From NCBI GenBank assembly GCA_024226935.1, contig JAAELK010000378.1:1-64000 (forward strand): a DNA stretch of 64,000 nt, given 5' to 3'. The DNA is from Desulfobacteraceae bacterium. GTDB taxonomy: Bacteria > Desulfobacterota > Desulfobacteria > Desulfobacterales > Desulfobacteraceae. Both the position numbers and the translations under genes were made by a program. Shown piece by piece: positions 50,895 through 60,980 of the stretch. Below the pieces are notes generated by a model that worked only from the letters and a program-made list of their open reading frames with translations, was not told where the DNA came from and made no database searches. Position 1 is the first letter of the stretch. Each line of letters opens with the position of its first letter.

Positions 50895-52514
50895 TTATAA
50901 ATTATGCTCTCGTGTTTTATGAAACTCAATTTTGGGCCATTCTTCCATGGTAAACCCAAGCTGATACTCGCTTGTGGTTAAGAAAGTGAGTCTGCCTTCT
51001 GCATCCTTTGCAAGGCTTGATTGATTTCGTTTTGTAAACTCTTTAAAAATTTGTTCATCCTCACAGGTTACCCATCTGGCAACAGATAGATCGATACTTT
51101 CATATCCTGCATTAACAGTGTACTCGGCCTTAAGTCTGGCCATGGTGACATCAAATTGAAGAACTCCTACAGCACCTAGTATATGCAGATTACCCGTCAG
51201 GGGTTTGAAGACTTGGATGGTACCCTCTTCAGCCAATTGCATCAATCCCTTGGTCAAGGCTTTGGCTTTCATGGGATCCTTTAACAATACCCGTCTGAAA
51301 TGTTCCGGGGCAAAATTGGGAATTCCCAGGAATTTTAAGGGTTCCTTGGTGGTAAAGGTATCCCCTATTTTTATGGTGCCGTGGTTGTGGATACCAATGA
51401 TGTCTCCGGGATAAGCCTGGTCCACGTTACTTCTTTCCTGGGCTAAAAAAATAGTGGCATTGGATATTTTAATATCTTTACCTATTCTATGGTGTCTCAC
51501 CTTCATGCCCTTGGTAAATTTGCCGGAACAAATTCTAAAAAATGCAATTCTATCCCTGTGTTCGGGGTCCATGTTGGCCTGGATTTTAAATGTAAACCCG
51601 GAAAAGTTTTTTTCTGCAGGGTTTACATCCCTTGTGGCAGTGGGACGCAATCCCGGTGGTGGTGCAATTTTTACAAAGGCATCCAGCATCTCCCTGACCC
51701 CAAAGTTATTGATGGCAGATCCAAAGAAAACCGGCGTCTGGGTGCCGTTTAAATATAGATCCATATCAAAGGGTTCCGCTGCACCCAAAATCAGATCCAC
51801 ATCTTCTCTGAGTAGTTCCGCCTGGGACTCGGAGATCAATTCATCCAGCCTTTTATCAGCCAAATCCTGGATGAGAATACCATCATCATTCTTTGGATCA
51901 TAGCCCGGAGAAAATATCCCAAGTTCTTTTTTTTCCAGGTCGTATACCCCTTTAAACCGCTTTCCCATACCAATGGGCCAGGTCAAAGGGACACACTCAA
52001 TCTGGAGTTTATCTTCAATATCTTCAAAAATATCCAGGGGCTCCATTCCTTCCCTGTCCAGTTTGTTGATGAAAGTAATAATGGGGGTATTACGCATGCG
52101 ACAGACTTCCATGAGTTTTCGGGTCTGGGGCTCAACGCCCTTGGCATTGTCAATGATCATGATGGCACAATCCACTGCGGTGAGTACTCGATAGGTATCT
52201 TCTGAAAAATCTTTATGCCCGGGTGTGTCCAAAAGATTAATTTCATAATCTTTATAATTGAATTTCATCACAGATGAGGATACAGAGATGCCCCTTTCCT
52301 GTTCGATGGAAAGAAAATCTGAGGTGGCAGCCCTGGTAATCTTTCTGGACTTTACTGCACCTGCCTGTTGAATAGCCCCACCAAAAAGGAGTAATTTTTC
52401 AGTTAAGGTGGTCTTGCCTGCATCCGGGTGACTGATAATGGCAAAAGTTCTGCGTTTTTTTATTTCTTTTATCAATCCCTTATCAAGATTGTTATCAATT
52501 GTTTCTGACCCCAT
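50895..52514 (-). CDS. prfC: Peptide chain release factor 3
   Basis: 539 residues. Translational GTPase with P-loop [16 protein letters not shown] (about 29-44), the RF3-specific insert [20 protein letters not shown] followed by [26 protein letters not shown] and NKLDREG. RF3 recycles RF1/RF2 after termination. It differs from EF-G by lacking domains IV-V of that protein. AAGGA lies before the ATG. The gene stands 54 bp upstream of serC on the same strand, so a shared transcript is possible. Confidence 0.94.
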   Translation of the reverse strand: MGSETIDNNLDKGLIKEIKKRRTFAIISHPDAGKTTLTEKLLLFGGAIQQAGAVKSRKITRAATSDFLSIEQERGISVSSSVMKFNYKDYEINLLDTPGHKDFSEDTYRVLTAVDCAIMIIDNAKGVEPQTRKLMEVCRMRNTPIITFINKLDREGMEPLDIFEDIEDKLQIECVPLTWPIGMGKRFKGVYDLEKKELGIFSPGYDPKNDDGILIQDLADKRLDELISESQAELLREDVDLILGAAEPFDMDLYLNGTQTPVFFGSAINNFGVREMLDAFVKIAPPPGLRPTATRDVNPAEKNFSGFTFKIQANMDPEHRDRIAFFRICSGKFTKGMKVRHHRIGKDIKISNATIFLAQERSNVDQAYPGDIIGIHNHGTIKIGDTFTTKEPLKFLGIPNFAPEHFRRVLLKDPMKAKALTKGLMQLAEEGTIQVFKPLTGNLHILGAVGVLQFDVTMARLKAEYTVNAGYESIDLSVARWVTCEDEQIFKEFTKRNQSSLAKDAEGRLTFLTTSEYQLGFTMEEWPKIEFHKTREHNL

Positions 52515-52865
52515 TAAAGAAAAATCCTTGTATTATAAAATTAAGGGTGAAAATTTAGCAGTATTTTTAATGAGAATCAAACAAAAAATACAAAAGACTA
52601 AAAATATTTAATAAACTCAAACAATTATACAATTAATAATTGTTTGAGTTTTTCTGTAATCATGCCCCATGAATATTTAATCATCCGGCCCTTTACTTAC
52701 CATATTTGGTTTGATTTTAGAAGTGTTGGTAAAATTGGGATAACAAGAAAAAAGGTAGTTGGCTTTATTGGAGGAAATAAATTTTATAATGGAGTATACA
52801 ATGCCGTCATCCATGGGAAGTTGTAACGGCCGTTAGTGATTAATCTCATGCCAGAACCTGAGATT
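52515..52865. other. 351-bp gap with a terminator and no supported gene
   Basis: This gap lies between prfC and the papain-like gene. It holds one clear hairpin (listed separately) and an AT-rich prfC leader. A plus-strand frame of about 55 codons (52662-52826) exists but has no ribosome site, so I do not call it. Confidence 0.5.
52616..52653. terminator. Perfect 13-bp hairpin terminator upstream of prfC
   Basis: CTCAAACAATTAT (52616-52628) and ATAATTGTTTGAG (52636-52648), a perfect inverted repeat with a 7-nt loop, followed by five T on the plus strand and a T-rich tract on the minus strand. It most likely ends leftward transcription from the gene at 52866-53894. Confidence 0.82.
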
Positions 52866-53894
52866 TTAGTATCTTCCTTTCAAGCCCCTTTTCCCCTTGA
52901 TTTTTTCCAGCGGCATTCTGCCTTCTCCCTTTATTCCCTTAATGTTGGCCTCCACAAGCTTATTGATAGAATCAACTGCCTCGACATCATCTCCTAATGC
53001 AAAACCCAAATTAGTTATGGATAACCAATTTGCAAAAATTTTCCTGGCAATTTTCATATTCACGGAACGACCGACCAGCTCTGTATAAACAAACACCTCA
53101 CCGTCAAGGTTTCTATCTTCCCTGGACATGCTCCAGCCTTTTTTGAAATGAGATCGCCAGGAGCCCTTGATTTTAAAGCGGGCATCCGCCATGGAACTGC
53201 CCCGATTGCTTGAACGACGACGAAATTTTTTCATCACAAACCCTGTGACTCCGGAAATAACATCTTTAGCCACAAGTTCATTAACAAGATCATCCCAACT
53301 CATCTTAAAAGCCAGGTCTTTTTGTCCTTTTCCTTTTAAATCCAGAGCAAGTCGTTTTACCATCAGCGGGGTCCATAGGCCTGAAATCAATTGCCCATAC
53401 CTGATGTTGAAACCACCTTTTGCCCATCCTCTACGCAGCACTCGTGATGTGATACGGCTACAGTTTTTCCGGTATAAATCGTAGGTTTGGCCCCGTCCAA
53501 GCTTAGGATCCAAATGTCTTTTCCATTCCCTTCTCATTCTATTCATGACTTCGTTTGACACATTTGGAATTCGGATGATGTGGTCGGGGGCATATTTTTC
53601 ATTCAGCAGATCAGCCATAAAACTTCTATTTCCGACTCCTCTGTCTTTATGATTATGGGATTCCTCACAACTGTGCCCCCATTTCATGTTGGATGGAATC
53701 CAGCTGACATAGGATTTCTTATTGTCCAAAGGCTCCAGGATTTCAGGAGCCCTAATATCAATTAACGATGTAAAATTATCATCGATATTTAAAGCTGAAT
53801 GCCCGGTTATTTCTTTTTGTGCCGGCCCATATTTGAATACTTTTGCAAACCGATGGGTTATCTGGTTGTTGTTCCAAATAAAGACTGTAGTCAT
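52866..53894 (-). CDS. Unassigned protein with permuted papain-like (NlpC/P60-LRAT superfamily) features
   Basis: 342 residues. The first 160 carry a pattern seen in permuted papain-fold hydrolases: His32 in ITGHSALNI, a beta strand YVSWIPSNMKW (62-72) and, later, Cys145 in TYDLYRKNCSRITSRVL. A histidine before the cysteine is the order in circularly permuted LRAT/NlpC-type folds, and YVSW-P next to GH-S recurs in that group as I remember it. The C-terminal half is basic, including RRRSSNRGSS (about 222) and many Lys/Arg, and has no recognised domain. There is no signal peptide. AGAGGAG lies 8 bp before the ATG at 53894. The gene is single. Possible roles are a peptidase/amidase or a toxin-like effector; this is a weak inference. 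Confidence 0.5.
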   Translation of the reverse strand: MTTVFIWNNNQITHRFAKVFKYGPAQKEITGHSALNIDDNFTSLIDIRAPEILEPLDNKKSYVSWIPSNMKWGHSCEESHNHKDRGVGNRSFMADLLNEKYAPDHIIRIPNVSNEVMNRMRREWKRHLDPKLGRGQTYDLYRKNCSRITSRVLRRGWAKGGFNIRYGQLISGLWTPLMVKRLALDLKGKGQKDLAFKMSWDDLVNELVAKDVISGVTGFVMKKFRRRSSNRGSSMADARFKIKGSWRSHFKKGWSMSREDRNLDGEVFVYTELVGRSVNMKIARKIFANWLSITNLGFALGDDVEAVDSINKLVEANIKGIKGEGRMPLEKIKGKRGLKGRY

Positions 53895-54001
53895 ATTATT
53901 ATCTCCTCTGAAATAAAAATTAGGCATTACAATAAATTATCAAAACAGGTTTTCAACCAGAGCCCACTCCTAAGTATTAAATATCTGGACCGTGGGAGGG
54001 T

Positions 54002-55333
54002 TTATCTGCCAATACCATGGTATTCAAATCCCAACTCTTTTACCTCTTCTGGATCATATTGATTTCTGCCGTCAAAAACCACGGTCTGTCTCATTTTTCC
54101 AATCATTTTCTTAAAATCGGGCTGCCGGAATGTTTTCCATTCGGTGACAAGGATAAGGGCATCGCTATCTTCCAGGGCCTGGTACTGCTCTTGAGCCAGA
54201 ATGACATCTCCCTGGTTAATCCAGGTTGCAGGCATTTCTTTTTTTGCCTGGTCAGTGGCAACCGGATCATAGGCTTGAATTTTGGCACCGGCATGGATCA
54301 ATGTCTCCATCAAGACCAGGGAAGAGGCTTCTCTCATGTCATCGGTTCCTGGTTTAAATGAAAGACCCCATATACAAAACAATTTTCCGGAAAGATCATT
54401 TCCAAATCGTTTTTTTATCTTTGTGCCCAGCACAAGCTTTTGTTTATTATTACGCAGTTCCACAGAATCCAACAGGGTTGGTTCAAATCCTGCGTCCTTG
54501 CTTGTTTTTATCAAAGCTTTAACATCTTTGGGAAAACATGATCCCCCATATCCACATCCAGGATAGATAAAAGAATAACCAATTCTGCTATCGGAACCTA
54601 TTCCTTTTCTGACATTCTCCACATCTACGCCCAATCGGTCACAAATATTGGAAATTTCATTCATAAAAGAGATTTTTGTGGCCAACATGGAATTGGCGGC
54701 ATATTTTGTCATTTCAGCATCTCTGACATTCATAAAAAGCATTTTATCATGGTTTCTTGAAAAGGGCGCATAAAGACGCCTCATCATTTTGATGGCTTTT
54801 TTCGAATCGGCACCCACGATAATTCTGTCCGGTTTTAAAAAATCATTGACTGCCGCGCCTTCCTTTAAAAATTCCGGATTGCTGACCACATCAAATTCAA
54901 TGTCTAAATGGCGTTTTTCAAGCTCTTGCTCAATAACCGCCCGCACATGATCTGCTGTTCCGACAGGTACAGTGGATTTATCTATAATGACTGCATAATC
55001 GGTAATATGTTGCCCAATCTGCTTTGCCACCTGGAGTACATATTGAAGATCTGCGGATCCATCTTCACCCGGTGGAGTTCCCACGGCGATGAAAAATAGA
55101 TTACAGTCCTTGGCTGTCCGGGCAAGATCAGTTGAAAATTCCAGGGTACCTTCCTTGAAATTTTCGACCACAATCTGTTTAAGACCAGGTTCATATATGG
55201 GAAGAATTCCCTTTTTTAAATTGTTGATTTTTTTTTCATCGATATCAACACAGGTTACATGGCTTCCCATTTCGGAAAAGCAGGCTCCTGTTACAAGTCC
55301 TACATAGCCTGTGCCAATGATAGTGAGTTTCAT
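54002..55333 (-). CDS. ugd: UDP-glucose 6-dehydrogenase
   Basis: 443 residues. It oxidises UDP-glucose to UDP-glucuronate with two NAD. The N-terminal Rossmann motif GTGYVGLVTGACFSEMG (7-23), STVPVGTAD, NPEFLKEGAAVNDFLKPDR and the nucleophile Cys in YPGCGYGGSCFPKD (near residue 264) are all present. The UDP-glucuronate product is the substrate of the epimerase at 58.1-59.1 kb, so the two likely serve polysaccharide or capsule synthesis although pepN lies between them. Confidence 0.95.
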   Translation of the reverse strand: MKLTIIGTGYVGLVTGACFSEMGSHVTCVDIDEKKINNLKKGILPIYEPGLKQIVVENFKEGTLEFSTDLARTAKDCNLFFIAVGTPPGEDGSADLQYVLQVAKQIGQHITDYAVIIDKSTVPVGTADHVRAVIEQELEKRHLDIEFDVVSNPEFLKEGAAVNDFLKPDRIIVGADSKKAIKMMRRLYAPFSRNHDKMLFMNVRDAEMTKYAANSMLATKISFMNEISNICDRLGVDVENVRKGIGSDSRIGYSFIYPGCGYGGSCFPKDVKALIKTSKDAGFEPTLLDSVELRNNKQKLVLGTKIKKRFGNDLSGKLFCIWGLSFKPGTDDMREASSLVLMETLIHAGAKIQAYDPVATDQAKKEMPATWINQGDVILAQEQYQALEDSDALILVTEWKTFRQPDFKKMIGKMRQTVVFDGRNQYDPEEVKELGFEYHGIGR

Positions 55334-55462
55334 AATTTTTTATTTTACCTTTCTATTTTTATAAACAAACCGGATATCCGGGCAATAAAATAAAGCCTTT
55401 GGATACAAAGTTCAATTCTAAACAGTTTACTCCAAAAAATCAATAATTGACAATGTGTCAAT

Positions 55463-58096
55463 ATGGTTTTATTTTCCCCCATTATGAATAGACACCCTGT
55501 AAAATACTTAAAAGACTATCGTCCTGCCGCATTTATTGTTGATCATATAGATCTTAAGTTTGATATATTTGATGATCATACATTGGTGACCTCATCCATG
55601 CAGATTCACAAAAATACCACGGTGGCAGATAAACACACATCCCTTATTTTCAACAAGGATGTATACCAGATTACTTCGGTTGTAGCCGATGGTATGCTGT
55701 TGTTGCCCGGAGAGTATGAAGCCTGTGATAACTATTTTAAGCTTGCTAAAACACCGGAATCTTTTACCCTGGAAATAACCTCAATTTTAAACCCCGTCCA
55801 AAATACCTCCCTTGAAGGATTATATAAGTCAGGAGATATTCTTTGCACCCAGTGCGAGGCCCAGGGATTCAGAAAAATCACCCCCTATCCGGACCGACCC
55901 GATGTAATGGCTATTTTTTCATGTACTCTTGTTGCTGATAAACAAAAGTATCCCGTATTATTATCCAATGGGAATCAGGTTGCTTCGGGAGATATTAACG
56001 ATAACCGTCACTATGTCCGATGGGAAGATCCCTTTAAAAAACCTAGCTATCTGTTTGCCCTTGTGGCCGGGGATCTGTCTTTTATCCATGATAGGTTTAC
56101 AACTTTTTCCAAAAGAAAAGTGGACCTGAAAATATATACTCAAAAAGAAAATATTGATAAATGTGATCATGCAATGACTTCGTTAAAGCAAGCAATGGCA
56201 TGGGATGAACAACGATTTGGCTTGGAATATGACCTTGATCTTTACCAGATCGTGGCCATCAACGATTTCAATGCCGGTGCCATGGAAAATAAGGGATTAA
56301 ACATTTTTAATTCAAAATATATCCTTGCCAACCCGGAAACTGCCACCGATGAGGATTTTACAAATATTCAAGGAGTGATTGCCCACGAATATTTCCATAA
56401 CTGGACCGGAAACAGGGTCACATTGCAAAATTGGTTTCAATTAAGTTTAAAGGAAGGTCTGACGGTCTTTCGTGATCAACAATTTTCATCGGATCTTAAC
56501 TCGAGAGCCGTGACACGTATTTCATGTGTGAAAAACTTAAGAGCCTTCCAGTTTCCGGAAGATTGTGGTCCCATGACCCATTCTGTCAGGCCCGAATCCT
56601 ATATAAAAATGGATAATTTTTATACCATGACTGTCTATGAAAAAGGAGCGGAACTGATCAGGATGATCCATCATATACTTGGAGAATCTGATTTCAGACA
56701 GGGCATGGATCTGTATTTAAAAAAATTTGATGGAATGGCTGTGACCATTGAAAATTTTGTGTCAGTTATGGAAGAAGTTTCCGGTACAAATTTGACACAA
56801 TTTAAAAAATGGTATTCACAATCGGGCACACCGCAAATATCTTTTACAAGATCCTATGATCCTGATCTTAAAACCCTGACCTTAACCTTTGAACAAAAAA
56901 CTTCTCCTGACAGAAATCAAAAAGAAAAACATCCCCTTCATATTCCTGTCCTCTTTGGAATTATGGATGCCGCAGGTAAGGATATCACCCCCAAAAACAC
57001 CTCTTTGCTAAACTTGAAATCTGAAAAAGAAACCTTTGTTTTTAATAATATAGAACCGGATAGCTACCCTTCAATATTCAGAGAATTCTCAGCTCCCATC
57101 AAGCTTATCACAGATTTTTCAGATTCAGACCTTGTCTTTCTCATGGCCCATGACTTAGATGAGTTTAACCGATGGGATGCGGCCCAGGCTTTGTTTATAA
57201 AGCAGATCAAACAATTGGTATCTGCCATCCAGAAACAAAAACCTCTGGAAGTATCCTTTGTATTGATCCAAGCCTTTAAAAAAGCATTAATAAACCCTGA
57301 TACTGACAGGGCATTTCTTGCAAAAGCCTTGCAACTGCCCCAGGAGACGGAAATAAAAGACCACTATGATGTAATTGATGTTACTGCTATTCATCTTGCC
57401 AGGGCTTTTTTTAAAAAAGAGGTGGCAAAACAGCTAAAACAAGAATTTTATGACACCTTGGAACTATGTTCACATTCAAATCCCTTAAGTTTATCCCGGC
57501 AAGCTTGTGCGGACAGAAGTCTTAAAAACCTGGTTTTATCCTATTTGGGAAGTCTCAGGGAAAAAGAGACCACCGAGCTTATTTTCCAAAGGTTTGAAAC
57601 TGCAAAAAATATGACGGACGAATTTGCAAGTTTCAGGATCTTAAGCCAGATTAATCCTGATATAAGACAGATTGCAACAAAAGCTTTCCATAAAAAATGG
57701 CAGCATGATAAACTTGTCTTAGATAAATGGTTTATGGTTCAGGCGGGTTCCTGTCTTGAAGACACATTGAATTTAGTTAAAAATTTGGCGGCCCACCCAG
57801 ATTTTTCAATGACCAACCCCAATAAAGTCAGATCTTTAATTTATGTTTTTGCCATGCAAAACCCCATTAATTTTCATCAGGACCAAGGAAAAGGATACAC
57901 ATTTATTTGTGATCAAATTCTGCAACTTGATAAAATTAATCATCAAATTGCAGCCAGGCTTGCTTGTTGTTTCAATCAGTGGAAAAAATATAATGGGGCC
58001 AGGCAGGTATTAATGAAAAAAGCGCTTGGGACAATTCTGGCCGATCAAACGCTTTCCAAAAATGTCTTTGAAATTGTATCAAGAGCCCTGGAATAG
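55463..58096 (+). CDS. pepN: Aminopeptidase N (M1 family)
   Basis: 877 residues, the length of E. coli PepN. The M1 exopeptidase motif GAMEN is near residues 271-275, and the zinc site HEYFHNWTGNR near 307-317 with the third ligand Glu in SLKEGLTVFRDQQF. The late helical domains (DLKTLTLTFEQKT; KWQHDKLVLDKWFMVQAGS) match the PepN subfamily rather than eukaryote-like M1 enzymes. It removes N-terminal residues from peptides in the cytoplasm. The start is uncertain: ATG at 55463 opens the frame, but homologues begin at the second ATG, 55484 (MNRHPVKYLKDY). Neither has a ribosome site. Confidence 0.94.
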   Translation: MVLFSPIMNRHPVKYLKDYRPAAFIVDHIDLKFDIFDDHTLVTSSMQIHKNTTVADKHTSLIFNKDVYQITSVVADGMLLLPGEYEACDNYFKLAKTPESFTLEITSILNPVQNTSLEGLYKSGDILCTQCEAQGFRKITPYPDRPDVMAIFSCTLVADKQKYPVLLSNGNQVASGDINDNRHYVRWEDPFKKPSYLFALVAGDLSFIHDRFTTFSKRKVDLKIYTQKENIDKCDHAMTSLKQAMAWDEQRFGLEYDLDLYQIVAINDFNAGAMENKGLNIFNSKYILANPETATDEDFTNIQGVIAHEYFHNWTGNRVTLQNWFQLSLKEGLTVFRDQQFSSDLNSRAVTRISCVKNLRAFQFPEDCGPMTHSVRPESYIKMDNFYTMTVYEKGAELIRMIHHILGESDFRQGMDLYLKKFDGMAVTIENFVSVMEEVSGTNLTQFKKWYSQSGTPQISFTRSYDPDLKTLTLTFEQKTSPDRNQKEKHPLHIPVLFGIMDAAGKDITPKNTSLLNLKSEKETFVFNNIEPDSYPSIFREFSAPIKLITDFSDSDLVFLMAHDLDEFNRWDAAQALFIKQIKQLVSAIQKQKPLEVSFVLIQAFKKALINPDTDRAFLAKALQLPQETEIKDHYDVIDVTAIHLARAFFKKEVAKQLKQEFYDTLELCSHSNPLSLSRQACADRSLKNLVLSYLGSLREKETTELIFQRFETAKNMTDEFASFRILSQINPDIRQIATKAFHKKWQHDKLVLDKWFMVQAGSCLEDTLNLVKNLAAHPDFSMTNPNKVRSLIYVFAMQNPINFHQDQGKGYTFICDQILQLDKINHQIAARLACCFNQWKKYNGARQVLMKKALGTILADQTLSKNVFEIVSRALE

Positions 58097-58118
58097 ACTT
58101 TGTACTATTAAAAAATTA

Positions 58119-59123
58119 TCAGGTATAATAATTGATGTACCAATCAACAAAATTTTGAATACCCTTGACAATAGGTGTGGATGGCTTGAATCCGGTATCT
58201 TCTATCAGGTCATTCACATCGGCATAGGTGGCAGGCACATCTCCAGGTTGTAACGGTAGATAATCGATTACGGCTTTTTTTCCAATAGCCGTTTCAATAG
58301 CACGAATAAAATCCATTAATTTTACAGGATGATTATTGCCGATATTATATAATTTATAGGGAACACAGCTCGAAGATGGGGTGGGAGCATCGGAAGACCA
58401 GTCGGGGTCCGGTTCTGGGATTTTGTTCATTACCCGGATCACCCCCTCAACAATATCATCAATATAGGTAAAATCTCGTTGCATATTTCCATTATTAAAA
58501 ACTTTGATGGGTTTATTATTCATGATGGCCTTGGTAAATAGAAAAAGGGCCATATCAGGGCGCCCCCAGGGGCCATACACCGTGAAAAATCGCAGGCCTG
58601 TTGTGGGTAGTTTATATAAATAGCTATAGGTGTGGGCCATGAGTTCATTGGCCTTTTTTGAAGCAGCATAAAGGCTGATTGGATGATCAACGTTGTGGCG
58701 TACTGAAAAAGGCATACGAGTGTTAAGTCCGTAGACAGAACTGCTGGAAGCATAGACAAGATGTTTGACTTTTGAATGGCGGCATCCCTCCAAAATATTT
58801 CCAAAGCCCACAAGGTTTGAATCCACATAGGACGCCGGGTTTTCAATACTATAGCGAACTCCTGCCTGGGCAGCCAGATTGACCACACAATCAAAAGCGT
58901 TGCTCTCAAACAACTCTTTTATAGGCTTTCTGTCTGCTAAATCTATCTGCTTAAAACTAAATCCGGAATATTTTTTTATCCTCGCCAGCCGATTTTTTTT
59001 TAAATTGATATCATAATAATCGTTTAAATTATCAATACCCATAACATCGTGCCCTGCTTCAAGTAGGCGTAAGCTCAGGCTATATCCGATAAAACCGGCC
59101 ACTCCGGTCACAAGAACATTCAT
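58119..59123 (-). CDS. NAD-dependent epimerase, UDP-glucuronate 4-epimerase-like
   Basis: 334 residues of the extended SDR family. It has the cofactor motif GVAGFIG (7-13), the catalytic Tyr152 and Lys156 in [10 protein letters not shown], the serine stretch ASSSSVYG, and [20 protein letters not shown], which is typical of CapI/LspL-type UDP-glucuronate epimerases rather than GalE. It would make UDP-galacturonate from the product of ugd three genes away. It converges on pepN with 22 bp between stops. No glycosyltransferases are adjacent. Confidence 0.88.
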   Translation of the reverse strand: MNVLVTGVAGFIGYSLSLRLLEAGHDVMGIDNLNDYYDINLKKNRLARIKKYSGFSFKQIDLADRKPIKELFESNAFDCVVNLAAQAGVRYSIENPASYVDSNLVGFGNILEGCRHSKVKHLVYASSSSVYGLNTRMPFSVRHNVDHPISLYAASKKANELMAHTYSYLYKLPTTGLRFFTVYGPWGRPDMALFLFTKAIMNNKPIKVFNNGNMQRDFTYIDDIVEGVIRVMNKIPEPDPDWSSDAPTPSSSCVPYKLYNIGNNHPVKLMDFIRAIETAIGKKAVIDYLPLQPGDVPATYADVNDLIEDTGFKPSTPIVKGIQNFVDWYINYYT

Positions 59124-59390
59124 AATAGCTCCTTTCTAAATCAAATTAACAAATTGAAATAATTATGGAGAAATTCTTTATCATGAAGCGGTTCCCATGA
59201 CAATGAATAATATCCCGGCTTAAGATTTGCAAAAACAAAAGTTTTAAATAAACCTCCCCGGGGACATTACGCAGTTCTCCATCTGATTATAGATTGTTGA
59301 TAAATGGGTTTTATTACAATGATAAAGGGAAAATAGTTTGAATACAAAGGGGTTATCCACAAAAGAAAGGAGTTCGGGGATATTTTAAGT

Positions 59391-59633
59391 TTAGGGTAGA
59401 TCTGGGTATACCGGTGAACTGCTCCACCTACTGATTCGTTCCCACCCATATCTATCTTCCCAGCCCCTTCGTCTATCCTTCATGGTTATCCGGGATTCAG
59501 TAACCGGATAGCCGGGACCCATGTCCAGTATACGACGATCAACTGGCGATCTGCGGTCAATAAGGATTCTTTTTGTATAAATGTTTTCCGATGGAGTCAT
59601 TGATTCTTCTTTGTGTTGGGTTTTTTCTTTCAT
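59391..59633 (-). CDS. Small arginine-rich hypothetical protein (80 aa)
   Basis: 80 residues, strongly basic in the centre, with repeated RR/DRR blocks: KRILIDRRSPVDRRIL, then ESRITMKDRRRGWEDRYGWE. AAGGAG precedes the ATG at 59633 by 8 bp, supporting real translation. There are no cysteines, no signal peptide and no membrane segment. I do not recognise a named family. It is monocistronic, 150 bp upstream of the CULT gene on the same strand. Confidence 0.6.
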   Translation of the reverse strand: MKEKTQHKEESMTPSENIYTKRILIDRRSPVDRRILDMGPGYPVTESRITMKDRRRGWEDRYGWERISRWSSSPVYPDLP

Positions 59634-59783
59634 AACATATTCTCCTTGCCTGATGCATGTTATTGATTAATCTTCGGGGAGGGAATGAAAATTTAAATGG
59701 AACTATGTTATGAATTTCAAATCAACTGCCATGGTGATATCCCATATTATATAAAATATACCCAAATTATACAATATTTTTTT

Positions 59784-60152
59784 CTAAGGAAATATTAACT
59801 TATCCAGGATAAGTCCAAAAAAATAATTTTGATCTGACCGAAAAATCCAACCTAAATGGGTGCTGCAATCATGACATATTCCTATTTGCCAATGATATCC
59901 CTTAAACCAGGAAAACTCCGAAGATGGAGGGGATGCTGATAGGCATCCTTTTGCATCATCAAAACAACCTATGTCAAACACCTGTCCATTAGGATTGGCA
60001 AAGGTATGGTTAAAAGCACCATCCATTTGTATTTGACAAGATGGCCGGGTGATGTAACCATGACAGGTTGAACAGATAATAATCGGATACTCAAGATTGC
60101 AGGTCCGATTACGCTCTTTGGGTGAGGTTTTGGATTTGTTAAGAAGGTACAC
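59784..60152 (-). CDS. Stand-alone CULT (cereblon-like) domain protein
   Basis: 122 residues. Zinc knuckles are Cys27/Cys30 (CSTC) and Cys93/Cys96 (CHDC). Between and after them lie GQVFDIGCF, SSEFSWFKGYHWQIGIC and HLGWIF, giving Trp82, Trp88 and Trp102. The spacing (6 and 14 residues) equals the tri-tryptophan cage of cereblon and of the small Magnetospirillum CULT protein MsCI4 (as I recall its Trp79/85/99). The tail FFGLILDKLI is also typical. In cereblon this pocket binds thalidomide-type drugs and cyclised C-terminal imides; the bacterial ligand is not established. The GTG start shares a base with the EI24 stop upstream, so the two are co-translated. There is no Lon-like domain. Confidence 0.88.
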   Translation of the reverse strand: MYLLNKSKTSPKERNRTCNLEYPIIICSTCHGYITRPSCQIQMDGAFNHTFANPNGQVFDIGCFDDAKGCLSASPPSSEFSWFKGYHWQIGICHDCSTHLGWIFRSDQNYFFGLILDKLIFP

Positions 60153-60877
60153 TATACTTGCCCTGGATCTTCTTTATCAAGATAATATAAGGTGGCGCCC
60201 ACGGGTGCAAAAGATAAAAAAAGAATATTCAGCCAGGGAATAAGAAATAAGATTCCAAAGCCCAGATGAAACAGCAGGTTTTGTTTTAAAAAATTAATCC
60301 GGGTCCCAAGTGGTATCATCCGCCTGGCCGGGATCAAATCTGTATTATCCCAGGCCAAAAATATGCTGGCGATTAGGGAAGACAAGACAAGAATAAAAGG
60401 ACTAAAGGGTGTAAAAAAGCCCGCGAGCATTATGATAAAAGTGATTAATAGCGGTAAGATGGCCCGGGGTATTTCTTGACAAATCAGGTAGAAAAACAAT
60501 TGGAACCAGGAGCCATGATCAGAAGAGACCTCTTTTCCTAAAACAATTTTTTCAGTGATACGTGACATGTAATCCATAATAAACACACCAAAAAATAATT
60601 GGGCAATCAAATAGGAGATCAGCACGGAAATGCCGACAAGAAAAATTGATAAAAGCCATGCAACAATATTCCACACATAGATAAGCCAGCCACTCTCTGG
60701 CGCTTTCCATATCATGGTCAAAATTTCATTATGCCAATAAAAAATTAAACCAGACAAGAAAAGCGTTAACAAAAAAACGATGAGAAAGCGGAGTAAACCG
60801 AGTATTAGCAATGAAGGATTTTTCAGCGCCAGGGAAAATCCTTTAATATTATATTTGATACCATGAAAAAAATTCAT
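60152..60877 (-). CDS. EI24-domain membrane protein (CysZ-like)
   Basis: 241 residues with about six hydrophobic segments and the EI24/CysZ layout: N-terminal IKYNIKGFSLALKNPSLLIL, two pairs of hydrophobic helices, and a C-terminal NFLKQNLLFHLGFGILFLIP followed by a motif FAPVGATLYYLD. CysZ is a sulfate transporter in E. coli; many EI24 proteins have no proven function. In a sulfate reducer, sulfate uptake is a possible but unsupported role. Its stop codon overlaps the CULT gene start, forming a two-gene unit. Confidence 0.82.
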   Translation of the reverse strand: MNFFHGIKYNIKGFSLALKNPSLLILGLLRFLIVFLLTLFLSGLIFYWHNEILTMIWKAPESGWLIYVWNIVAWLLSIFLVGISVLISYLIAQLFFGVFIMDYMSRITEKIVLGKEVSSDHGSWFQLFFYLICQEIPRAILPLLITFIIMLAGFFTPFSPFILVLSSLIASIFLAWDNTDLIPARRMIPLGTRINFLKQNLLFHLGFGILFLIPWLNILFLSFAPVGATLYYLDKEDPGQV

Positions 60878-60980
60878 TTTTATTAATGCCTTCCATTGAA
60901 GTTCTTTGTGAAATACTTATTTTTACTATAAAAATATTTATTTTTCAACTTGTGGAAGAAAGTATAATGGGAGAGGGTTA

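Noticed and set aside
52662-52826. Plus-strand frame of about 55 codons upstream of the papain-like gene
   Set aside because: No ribosome site; its ATG follows the hairpin T-run directly, and no family resemblance.
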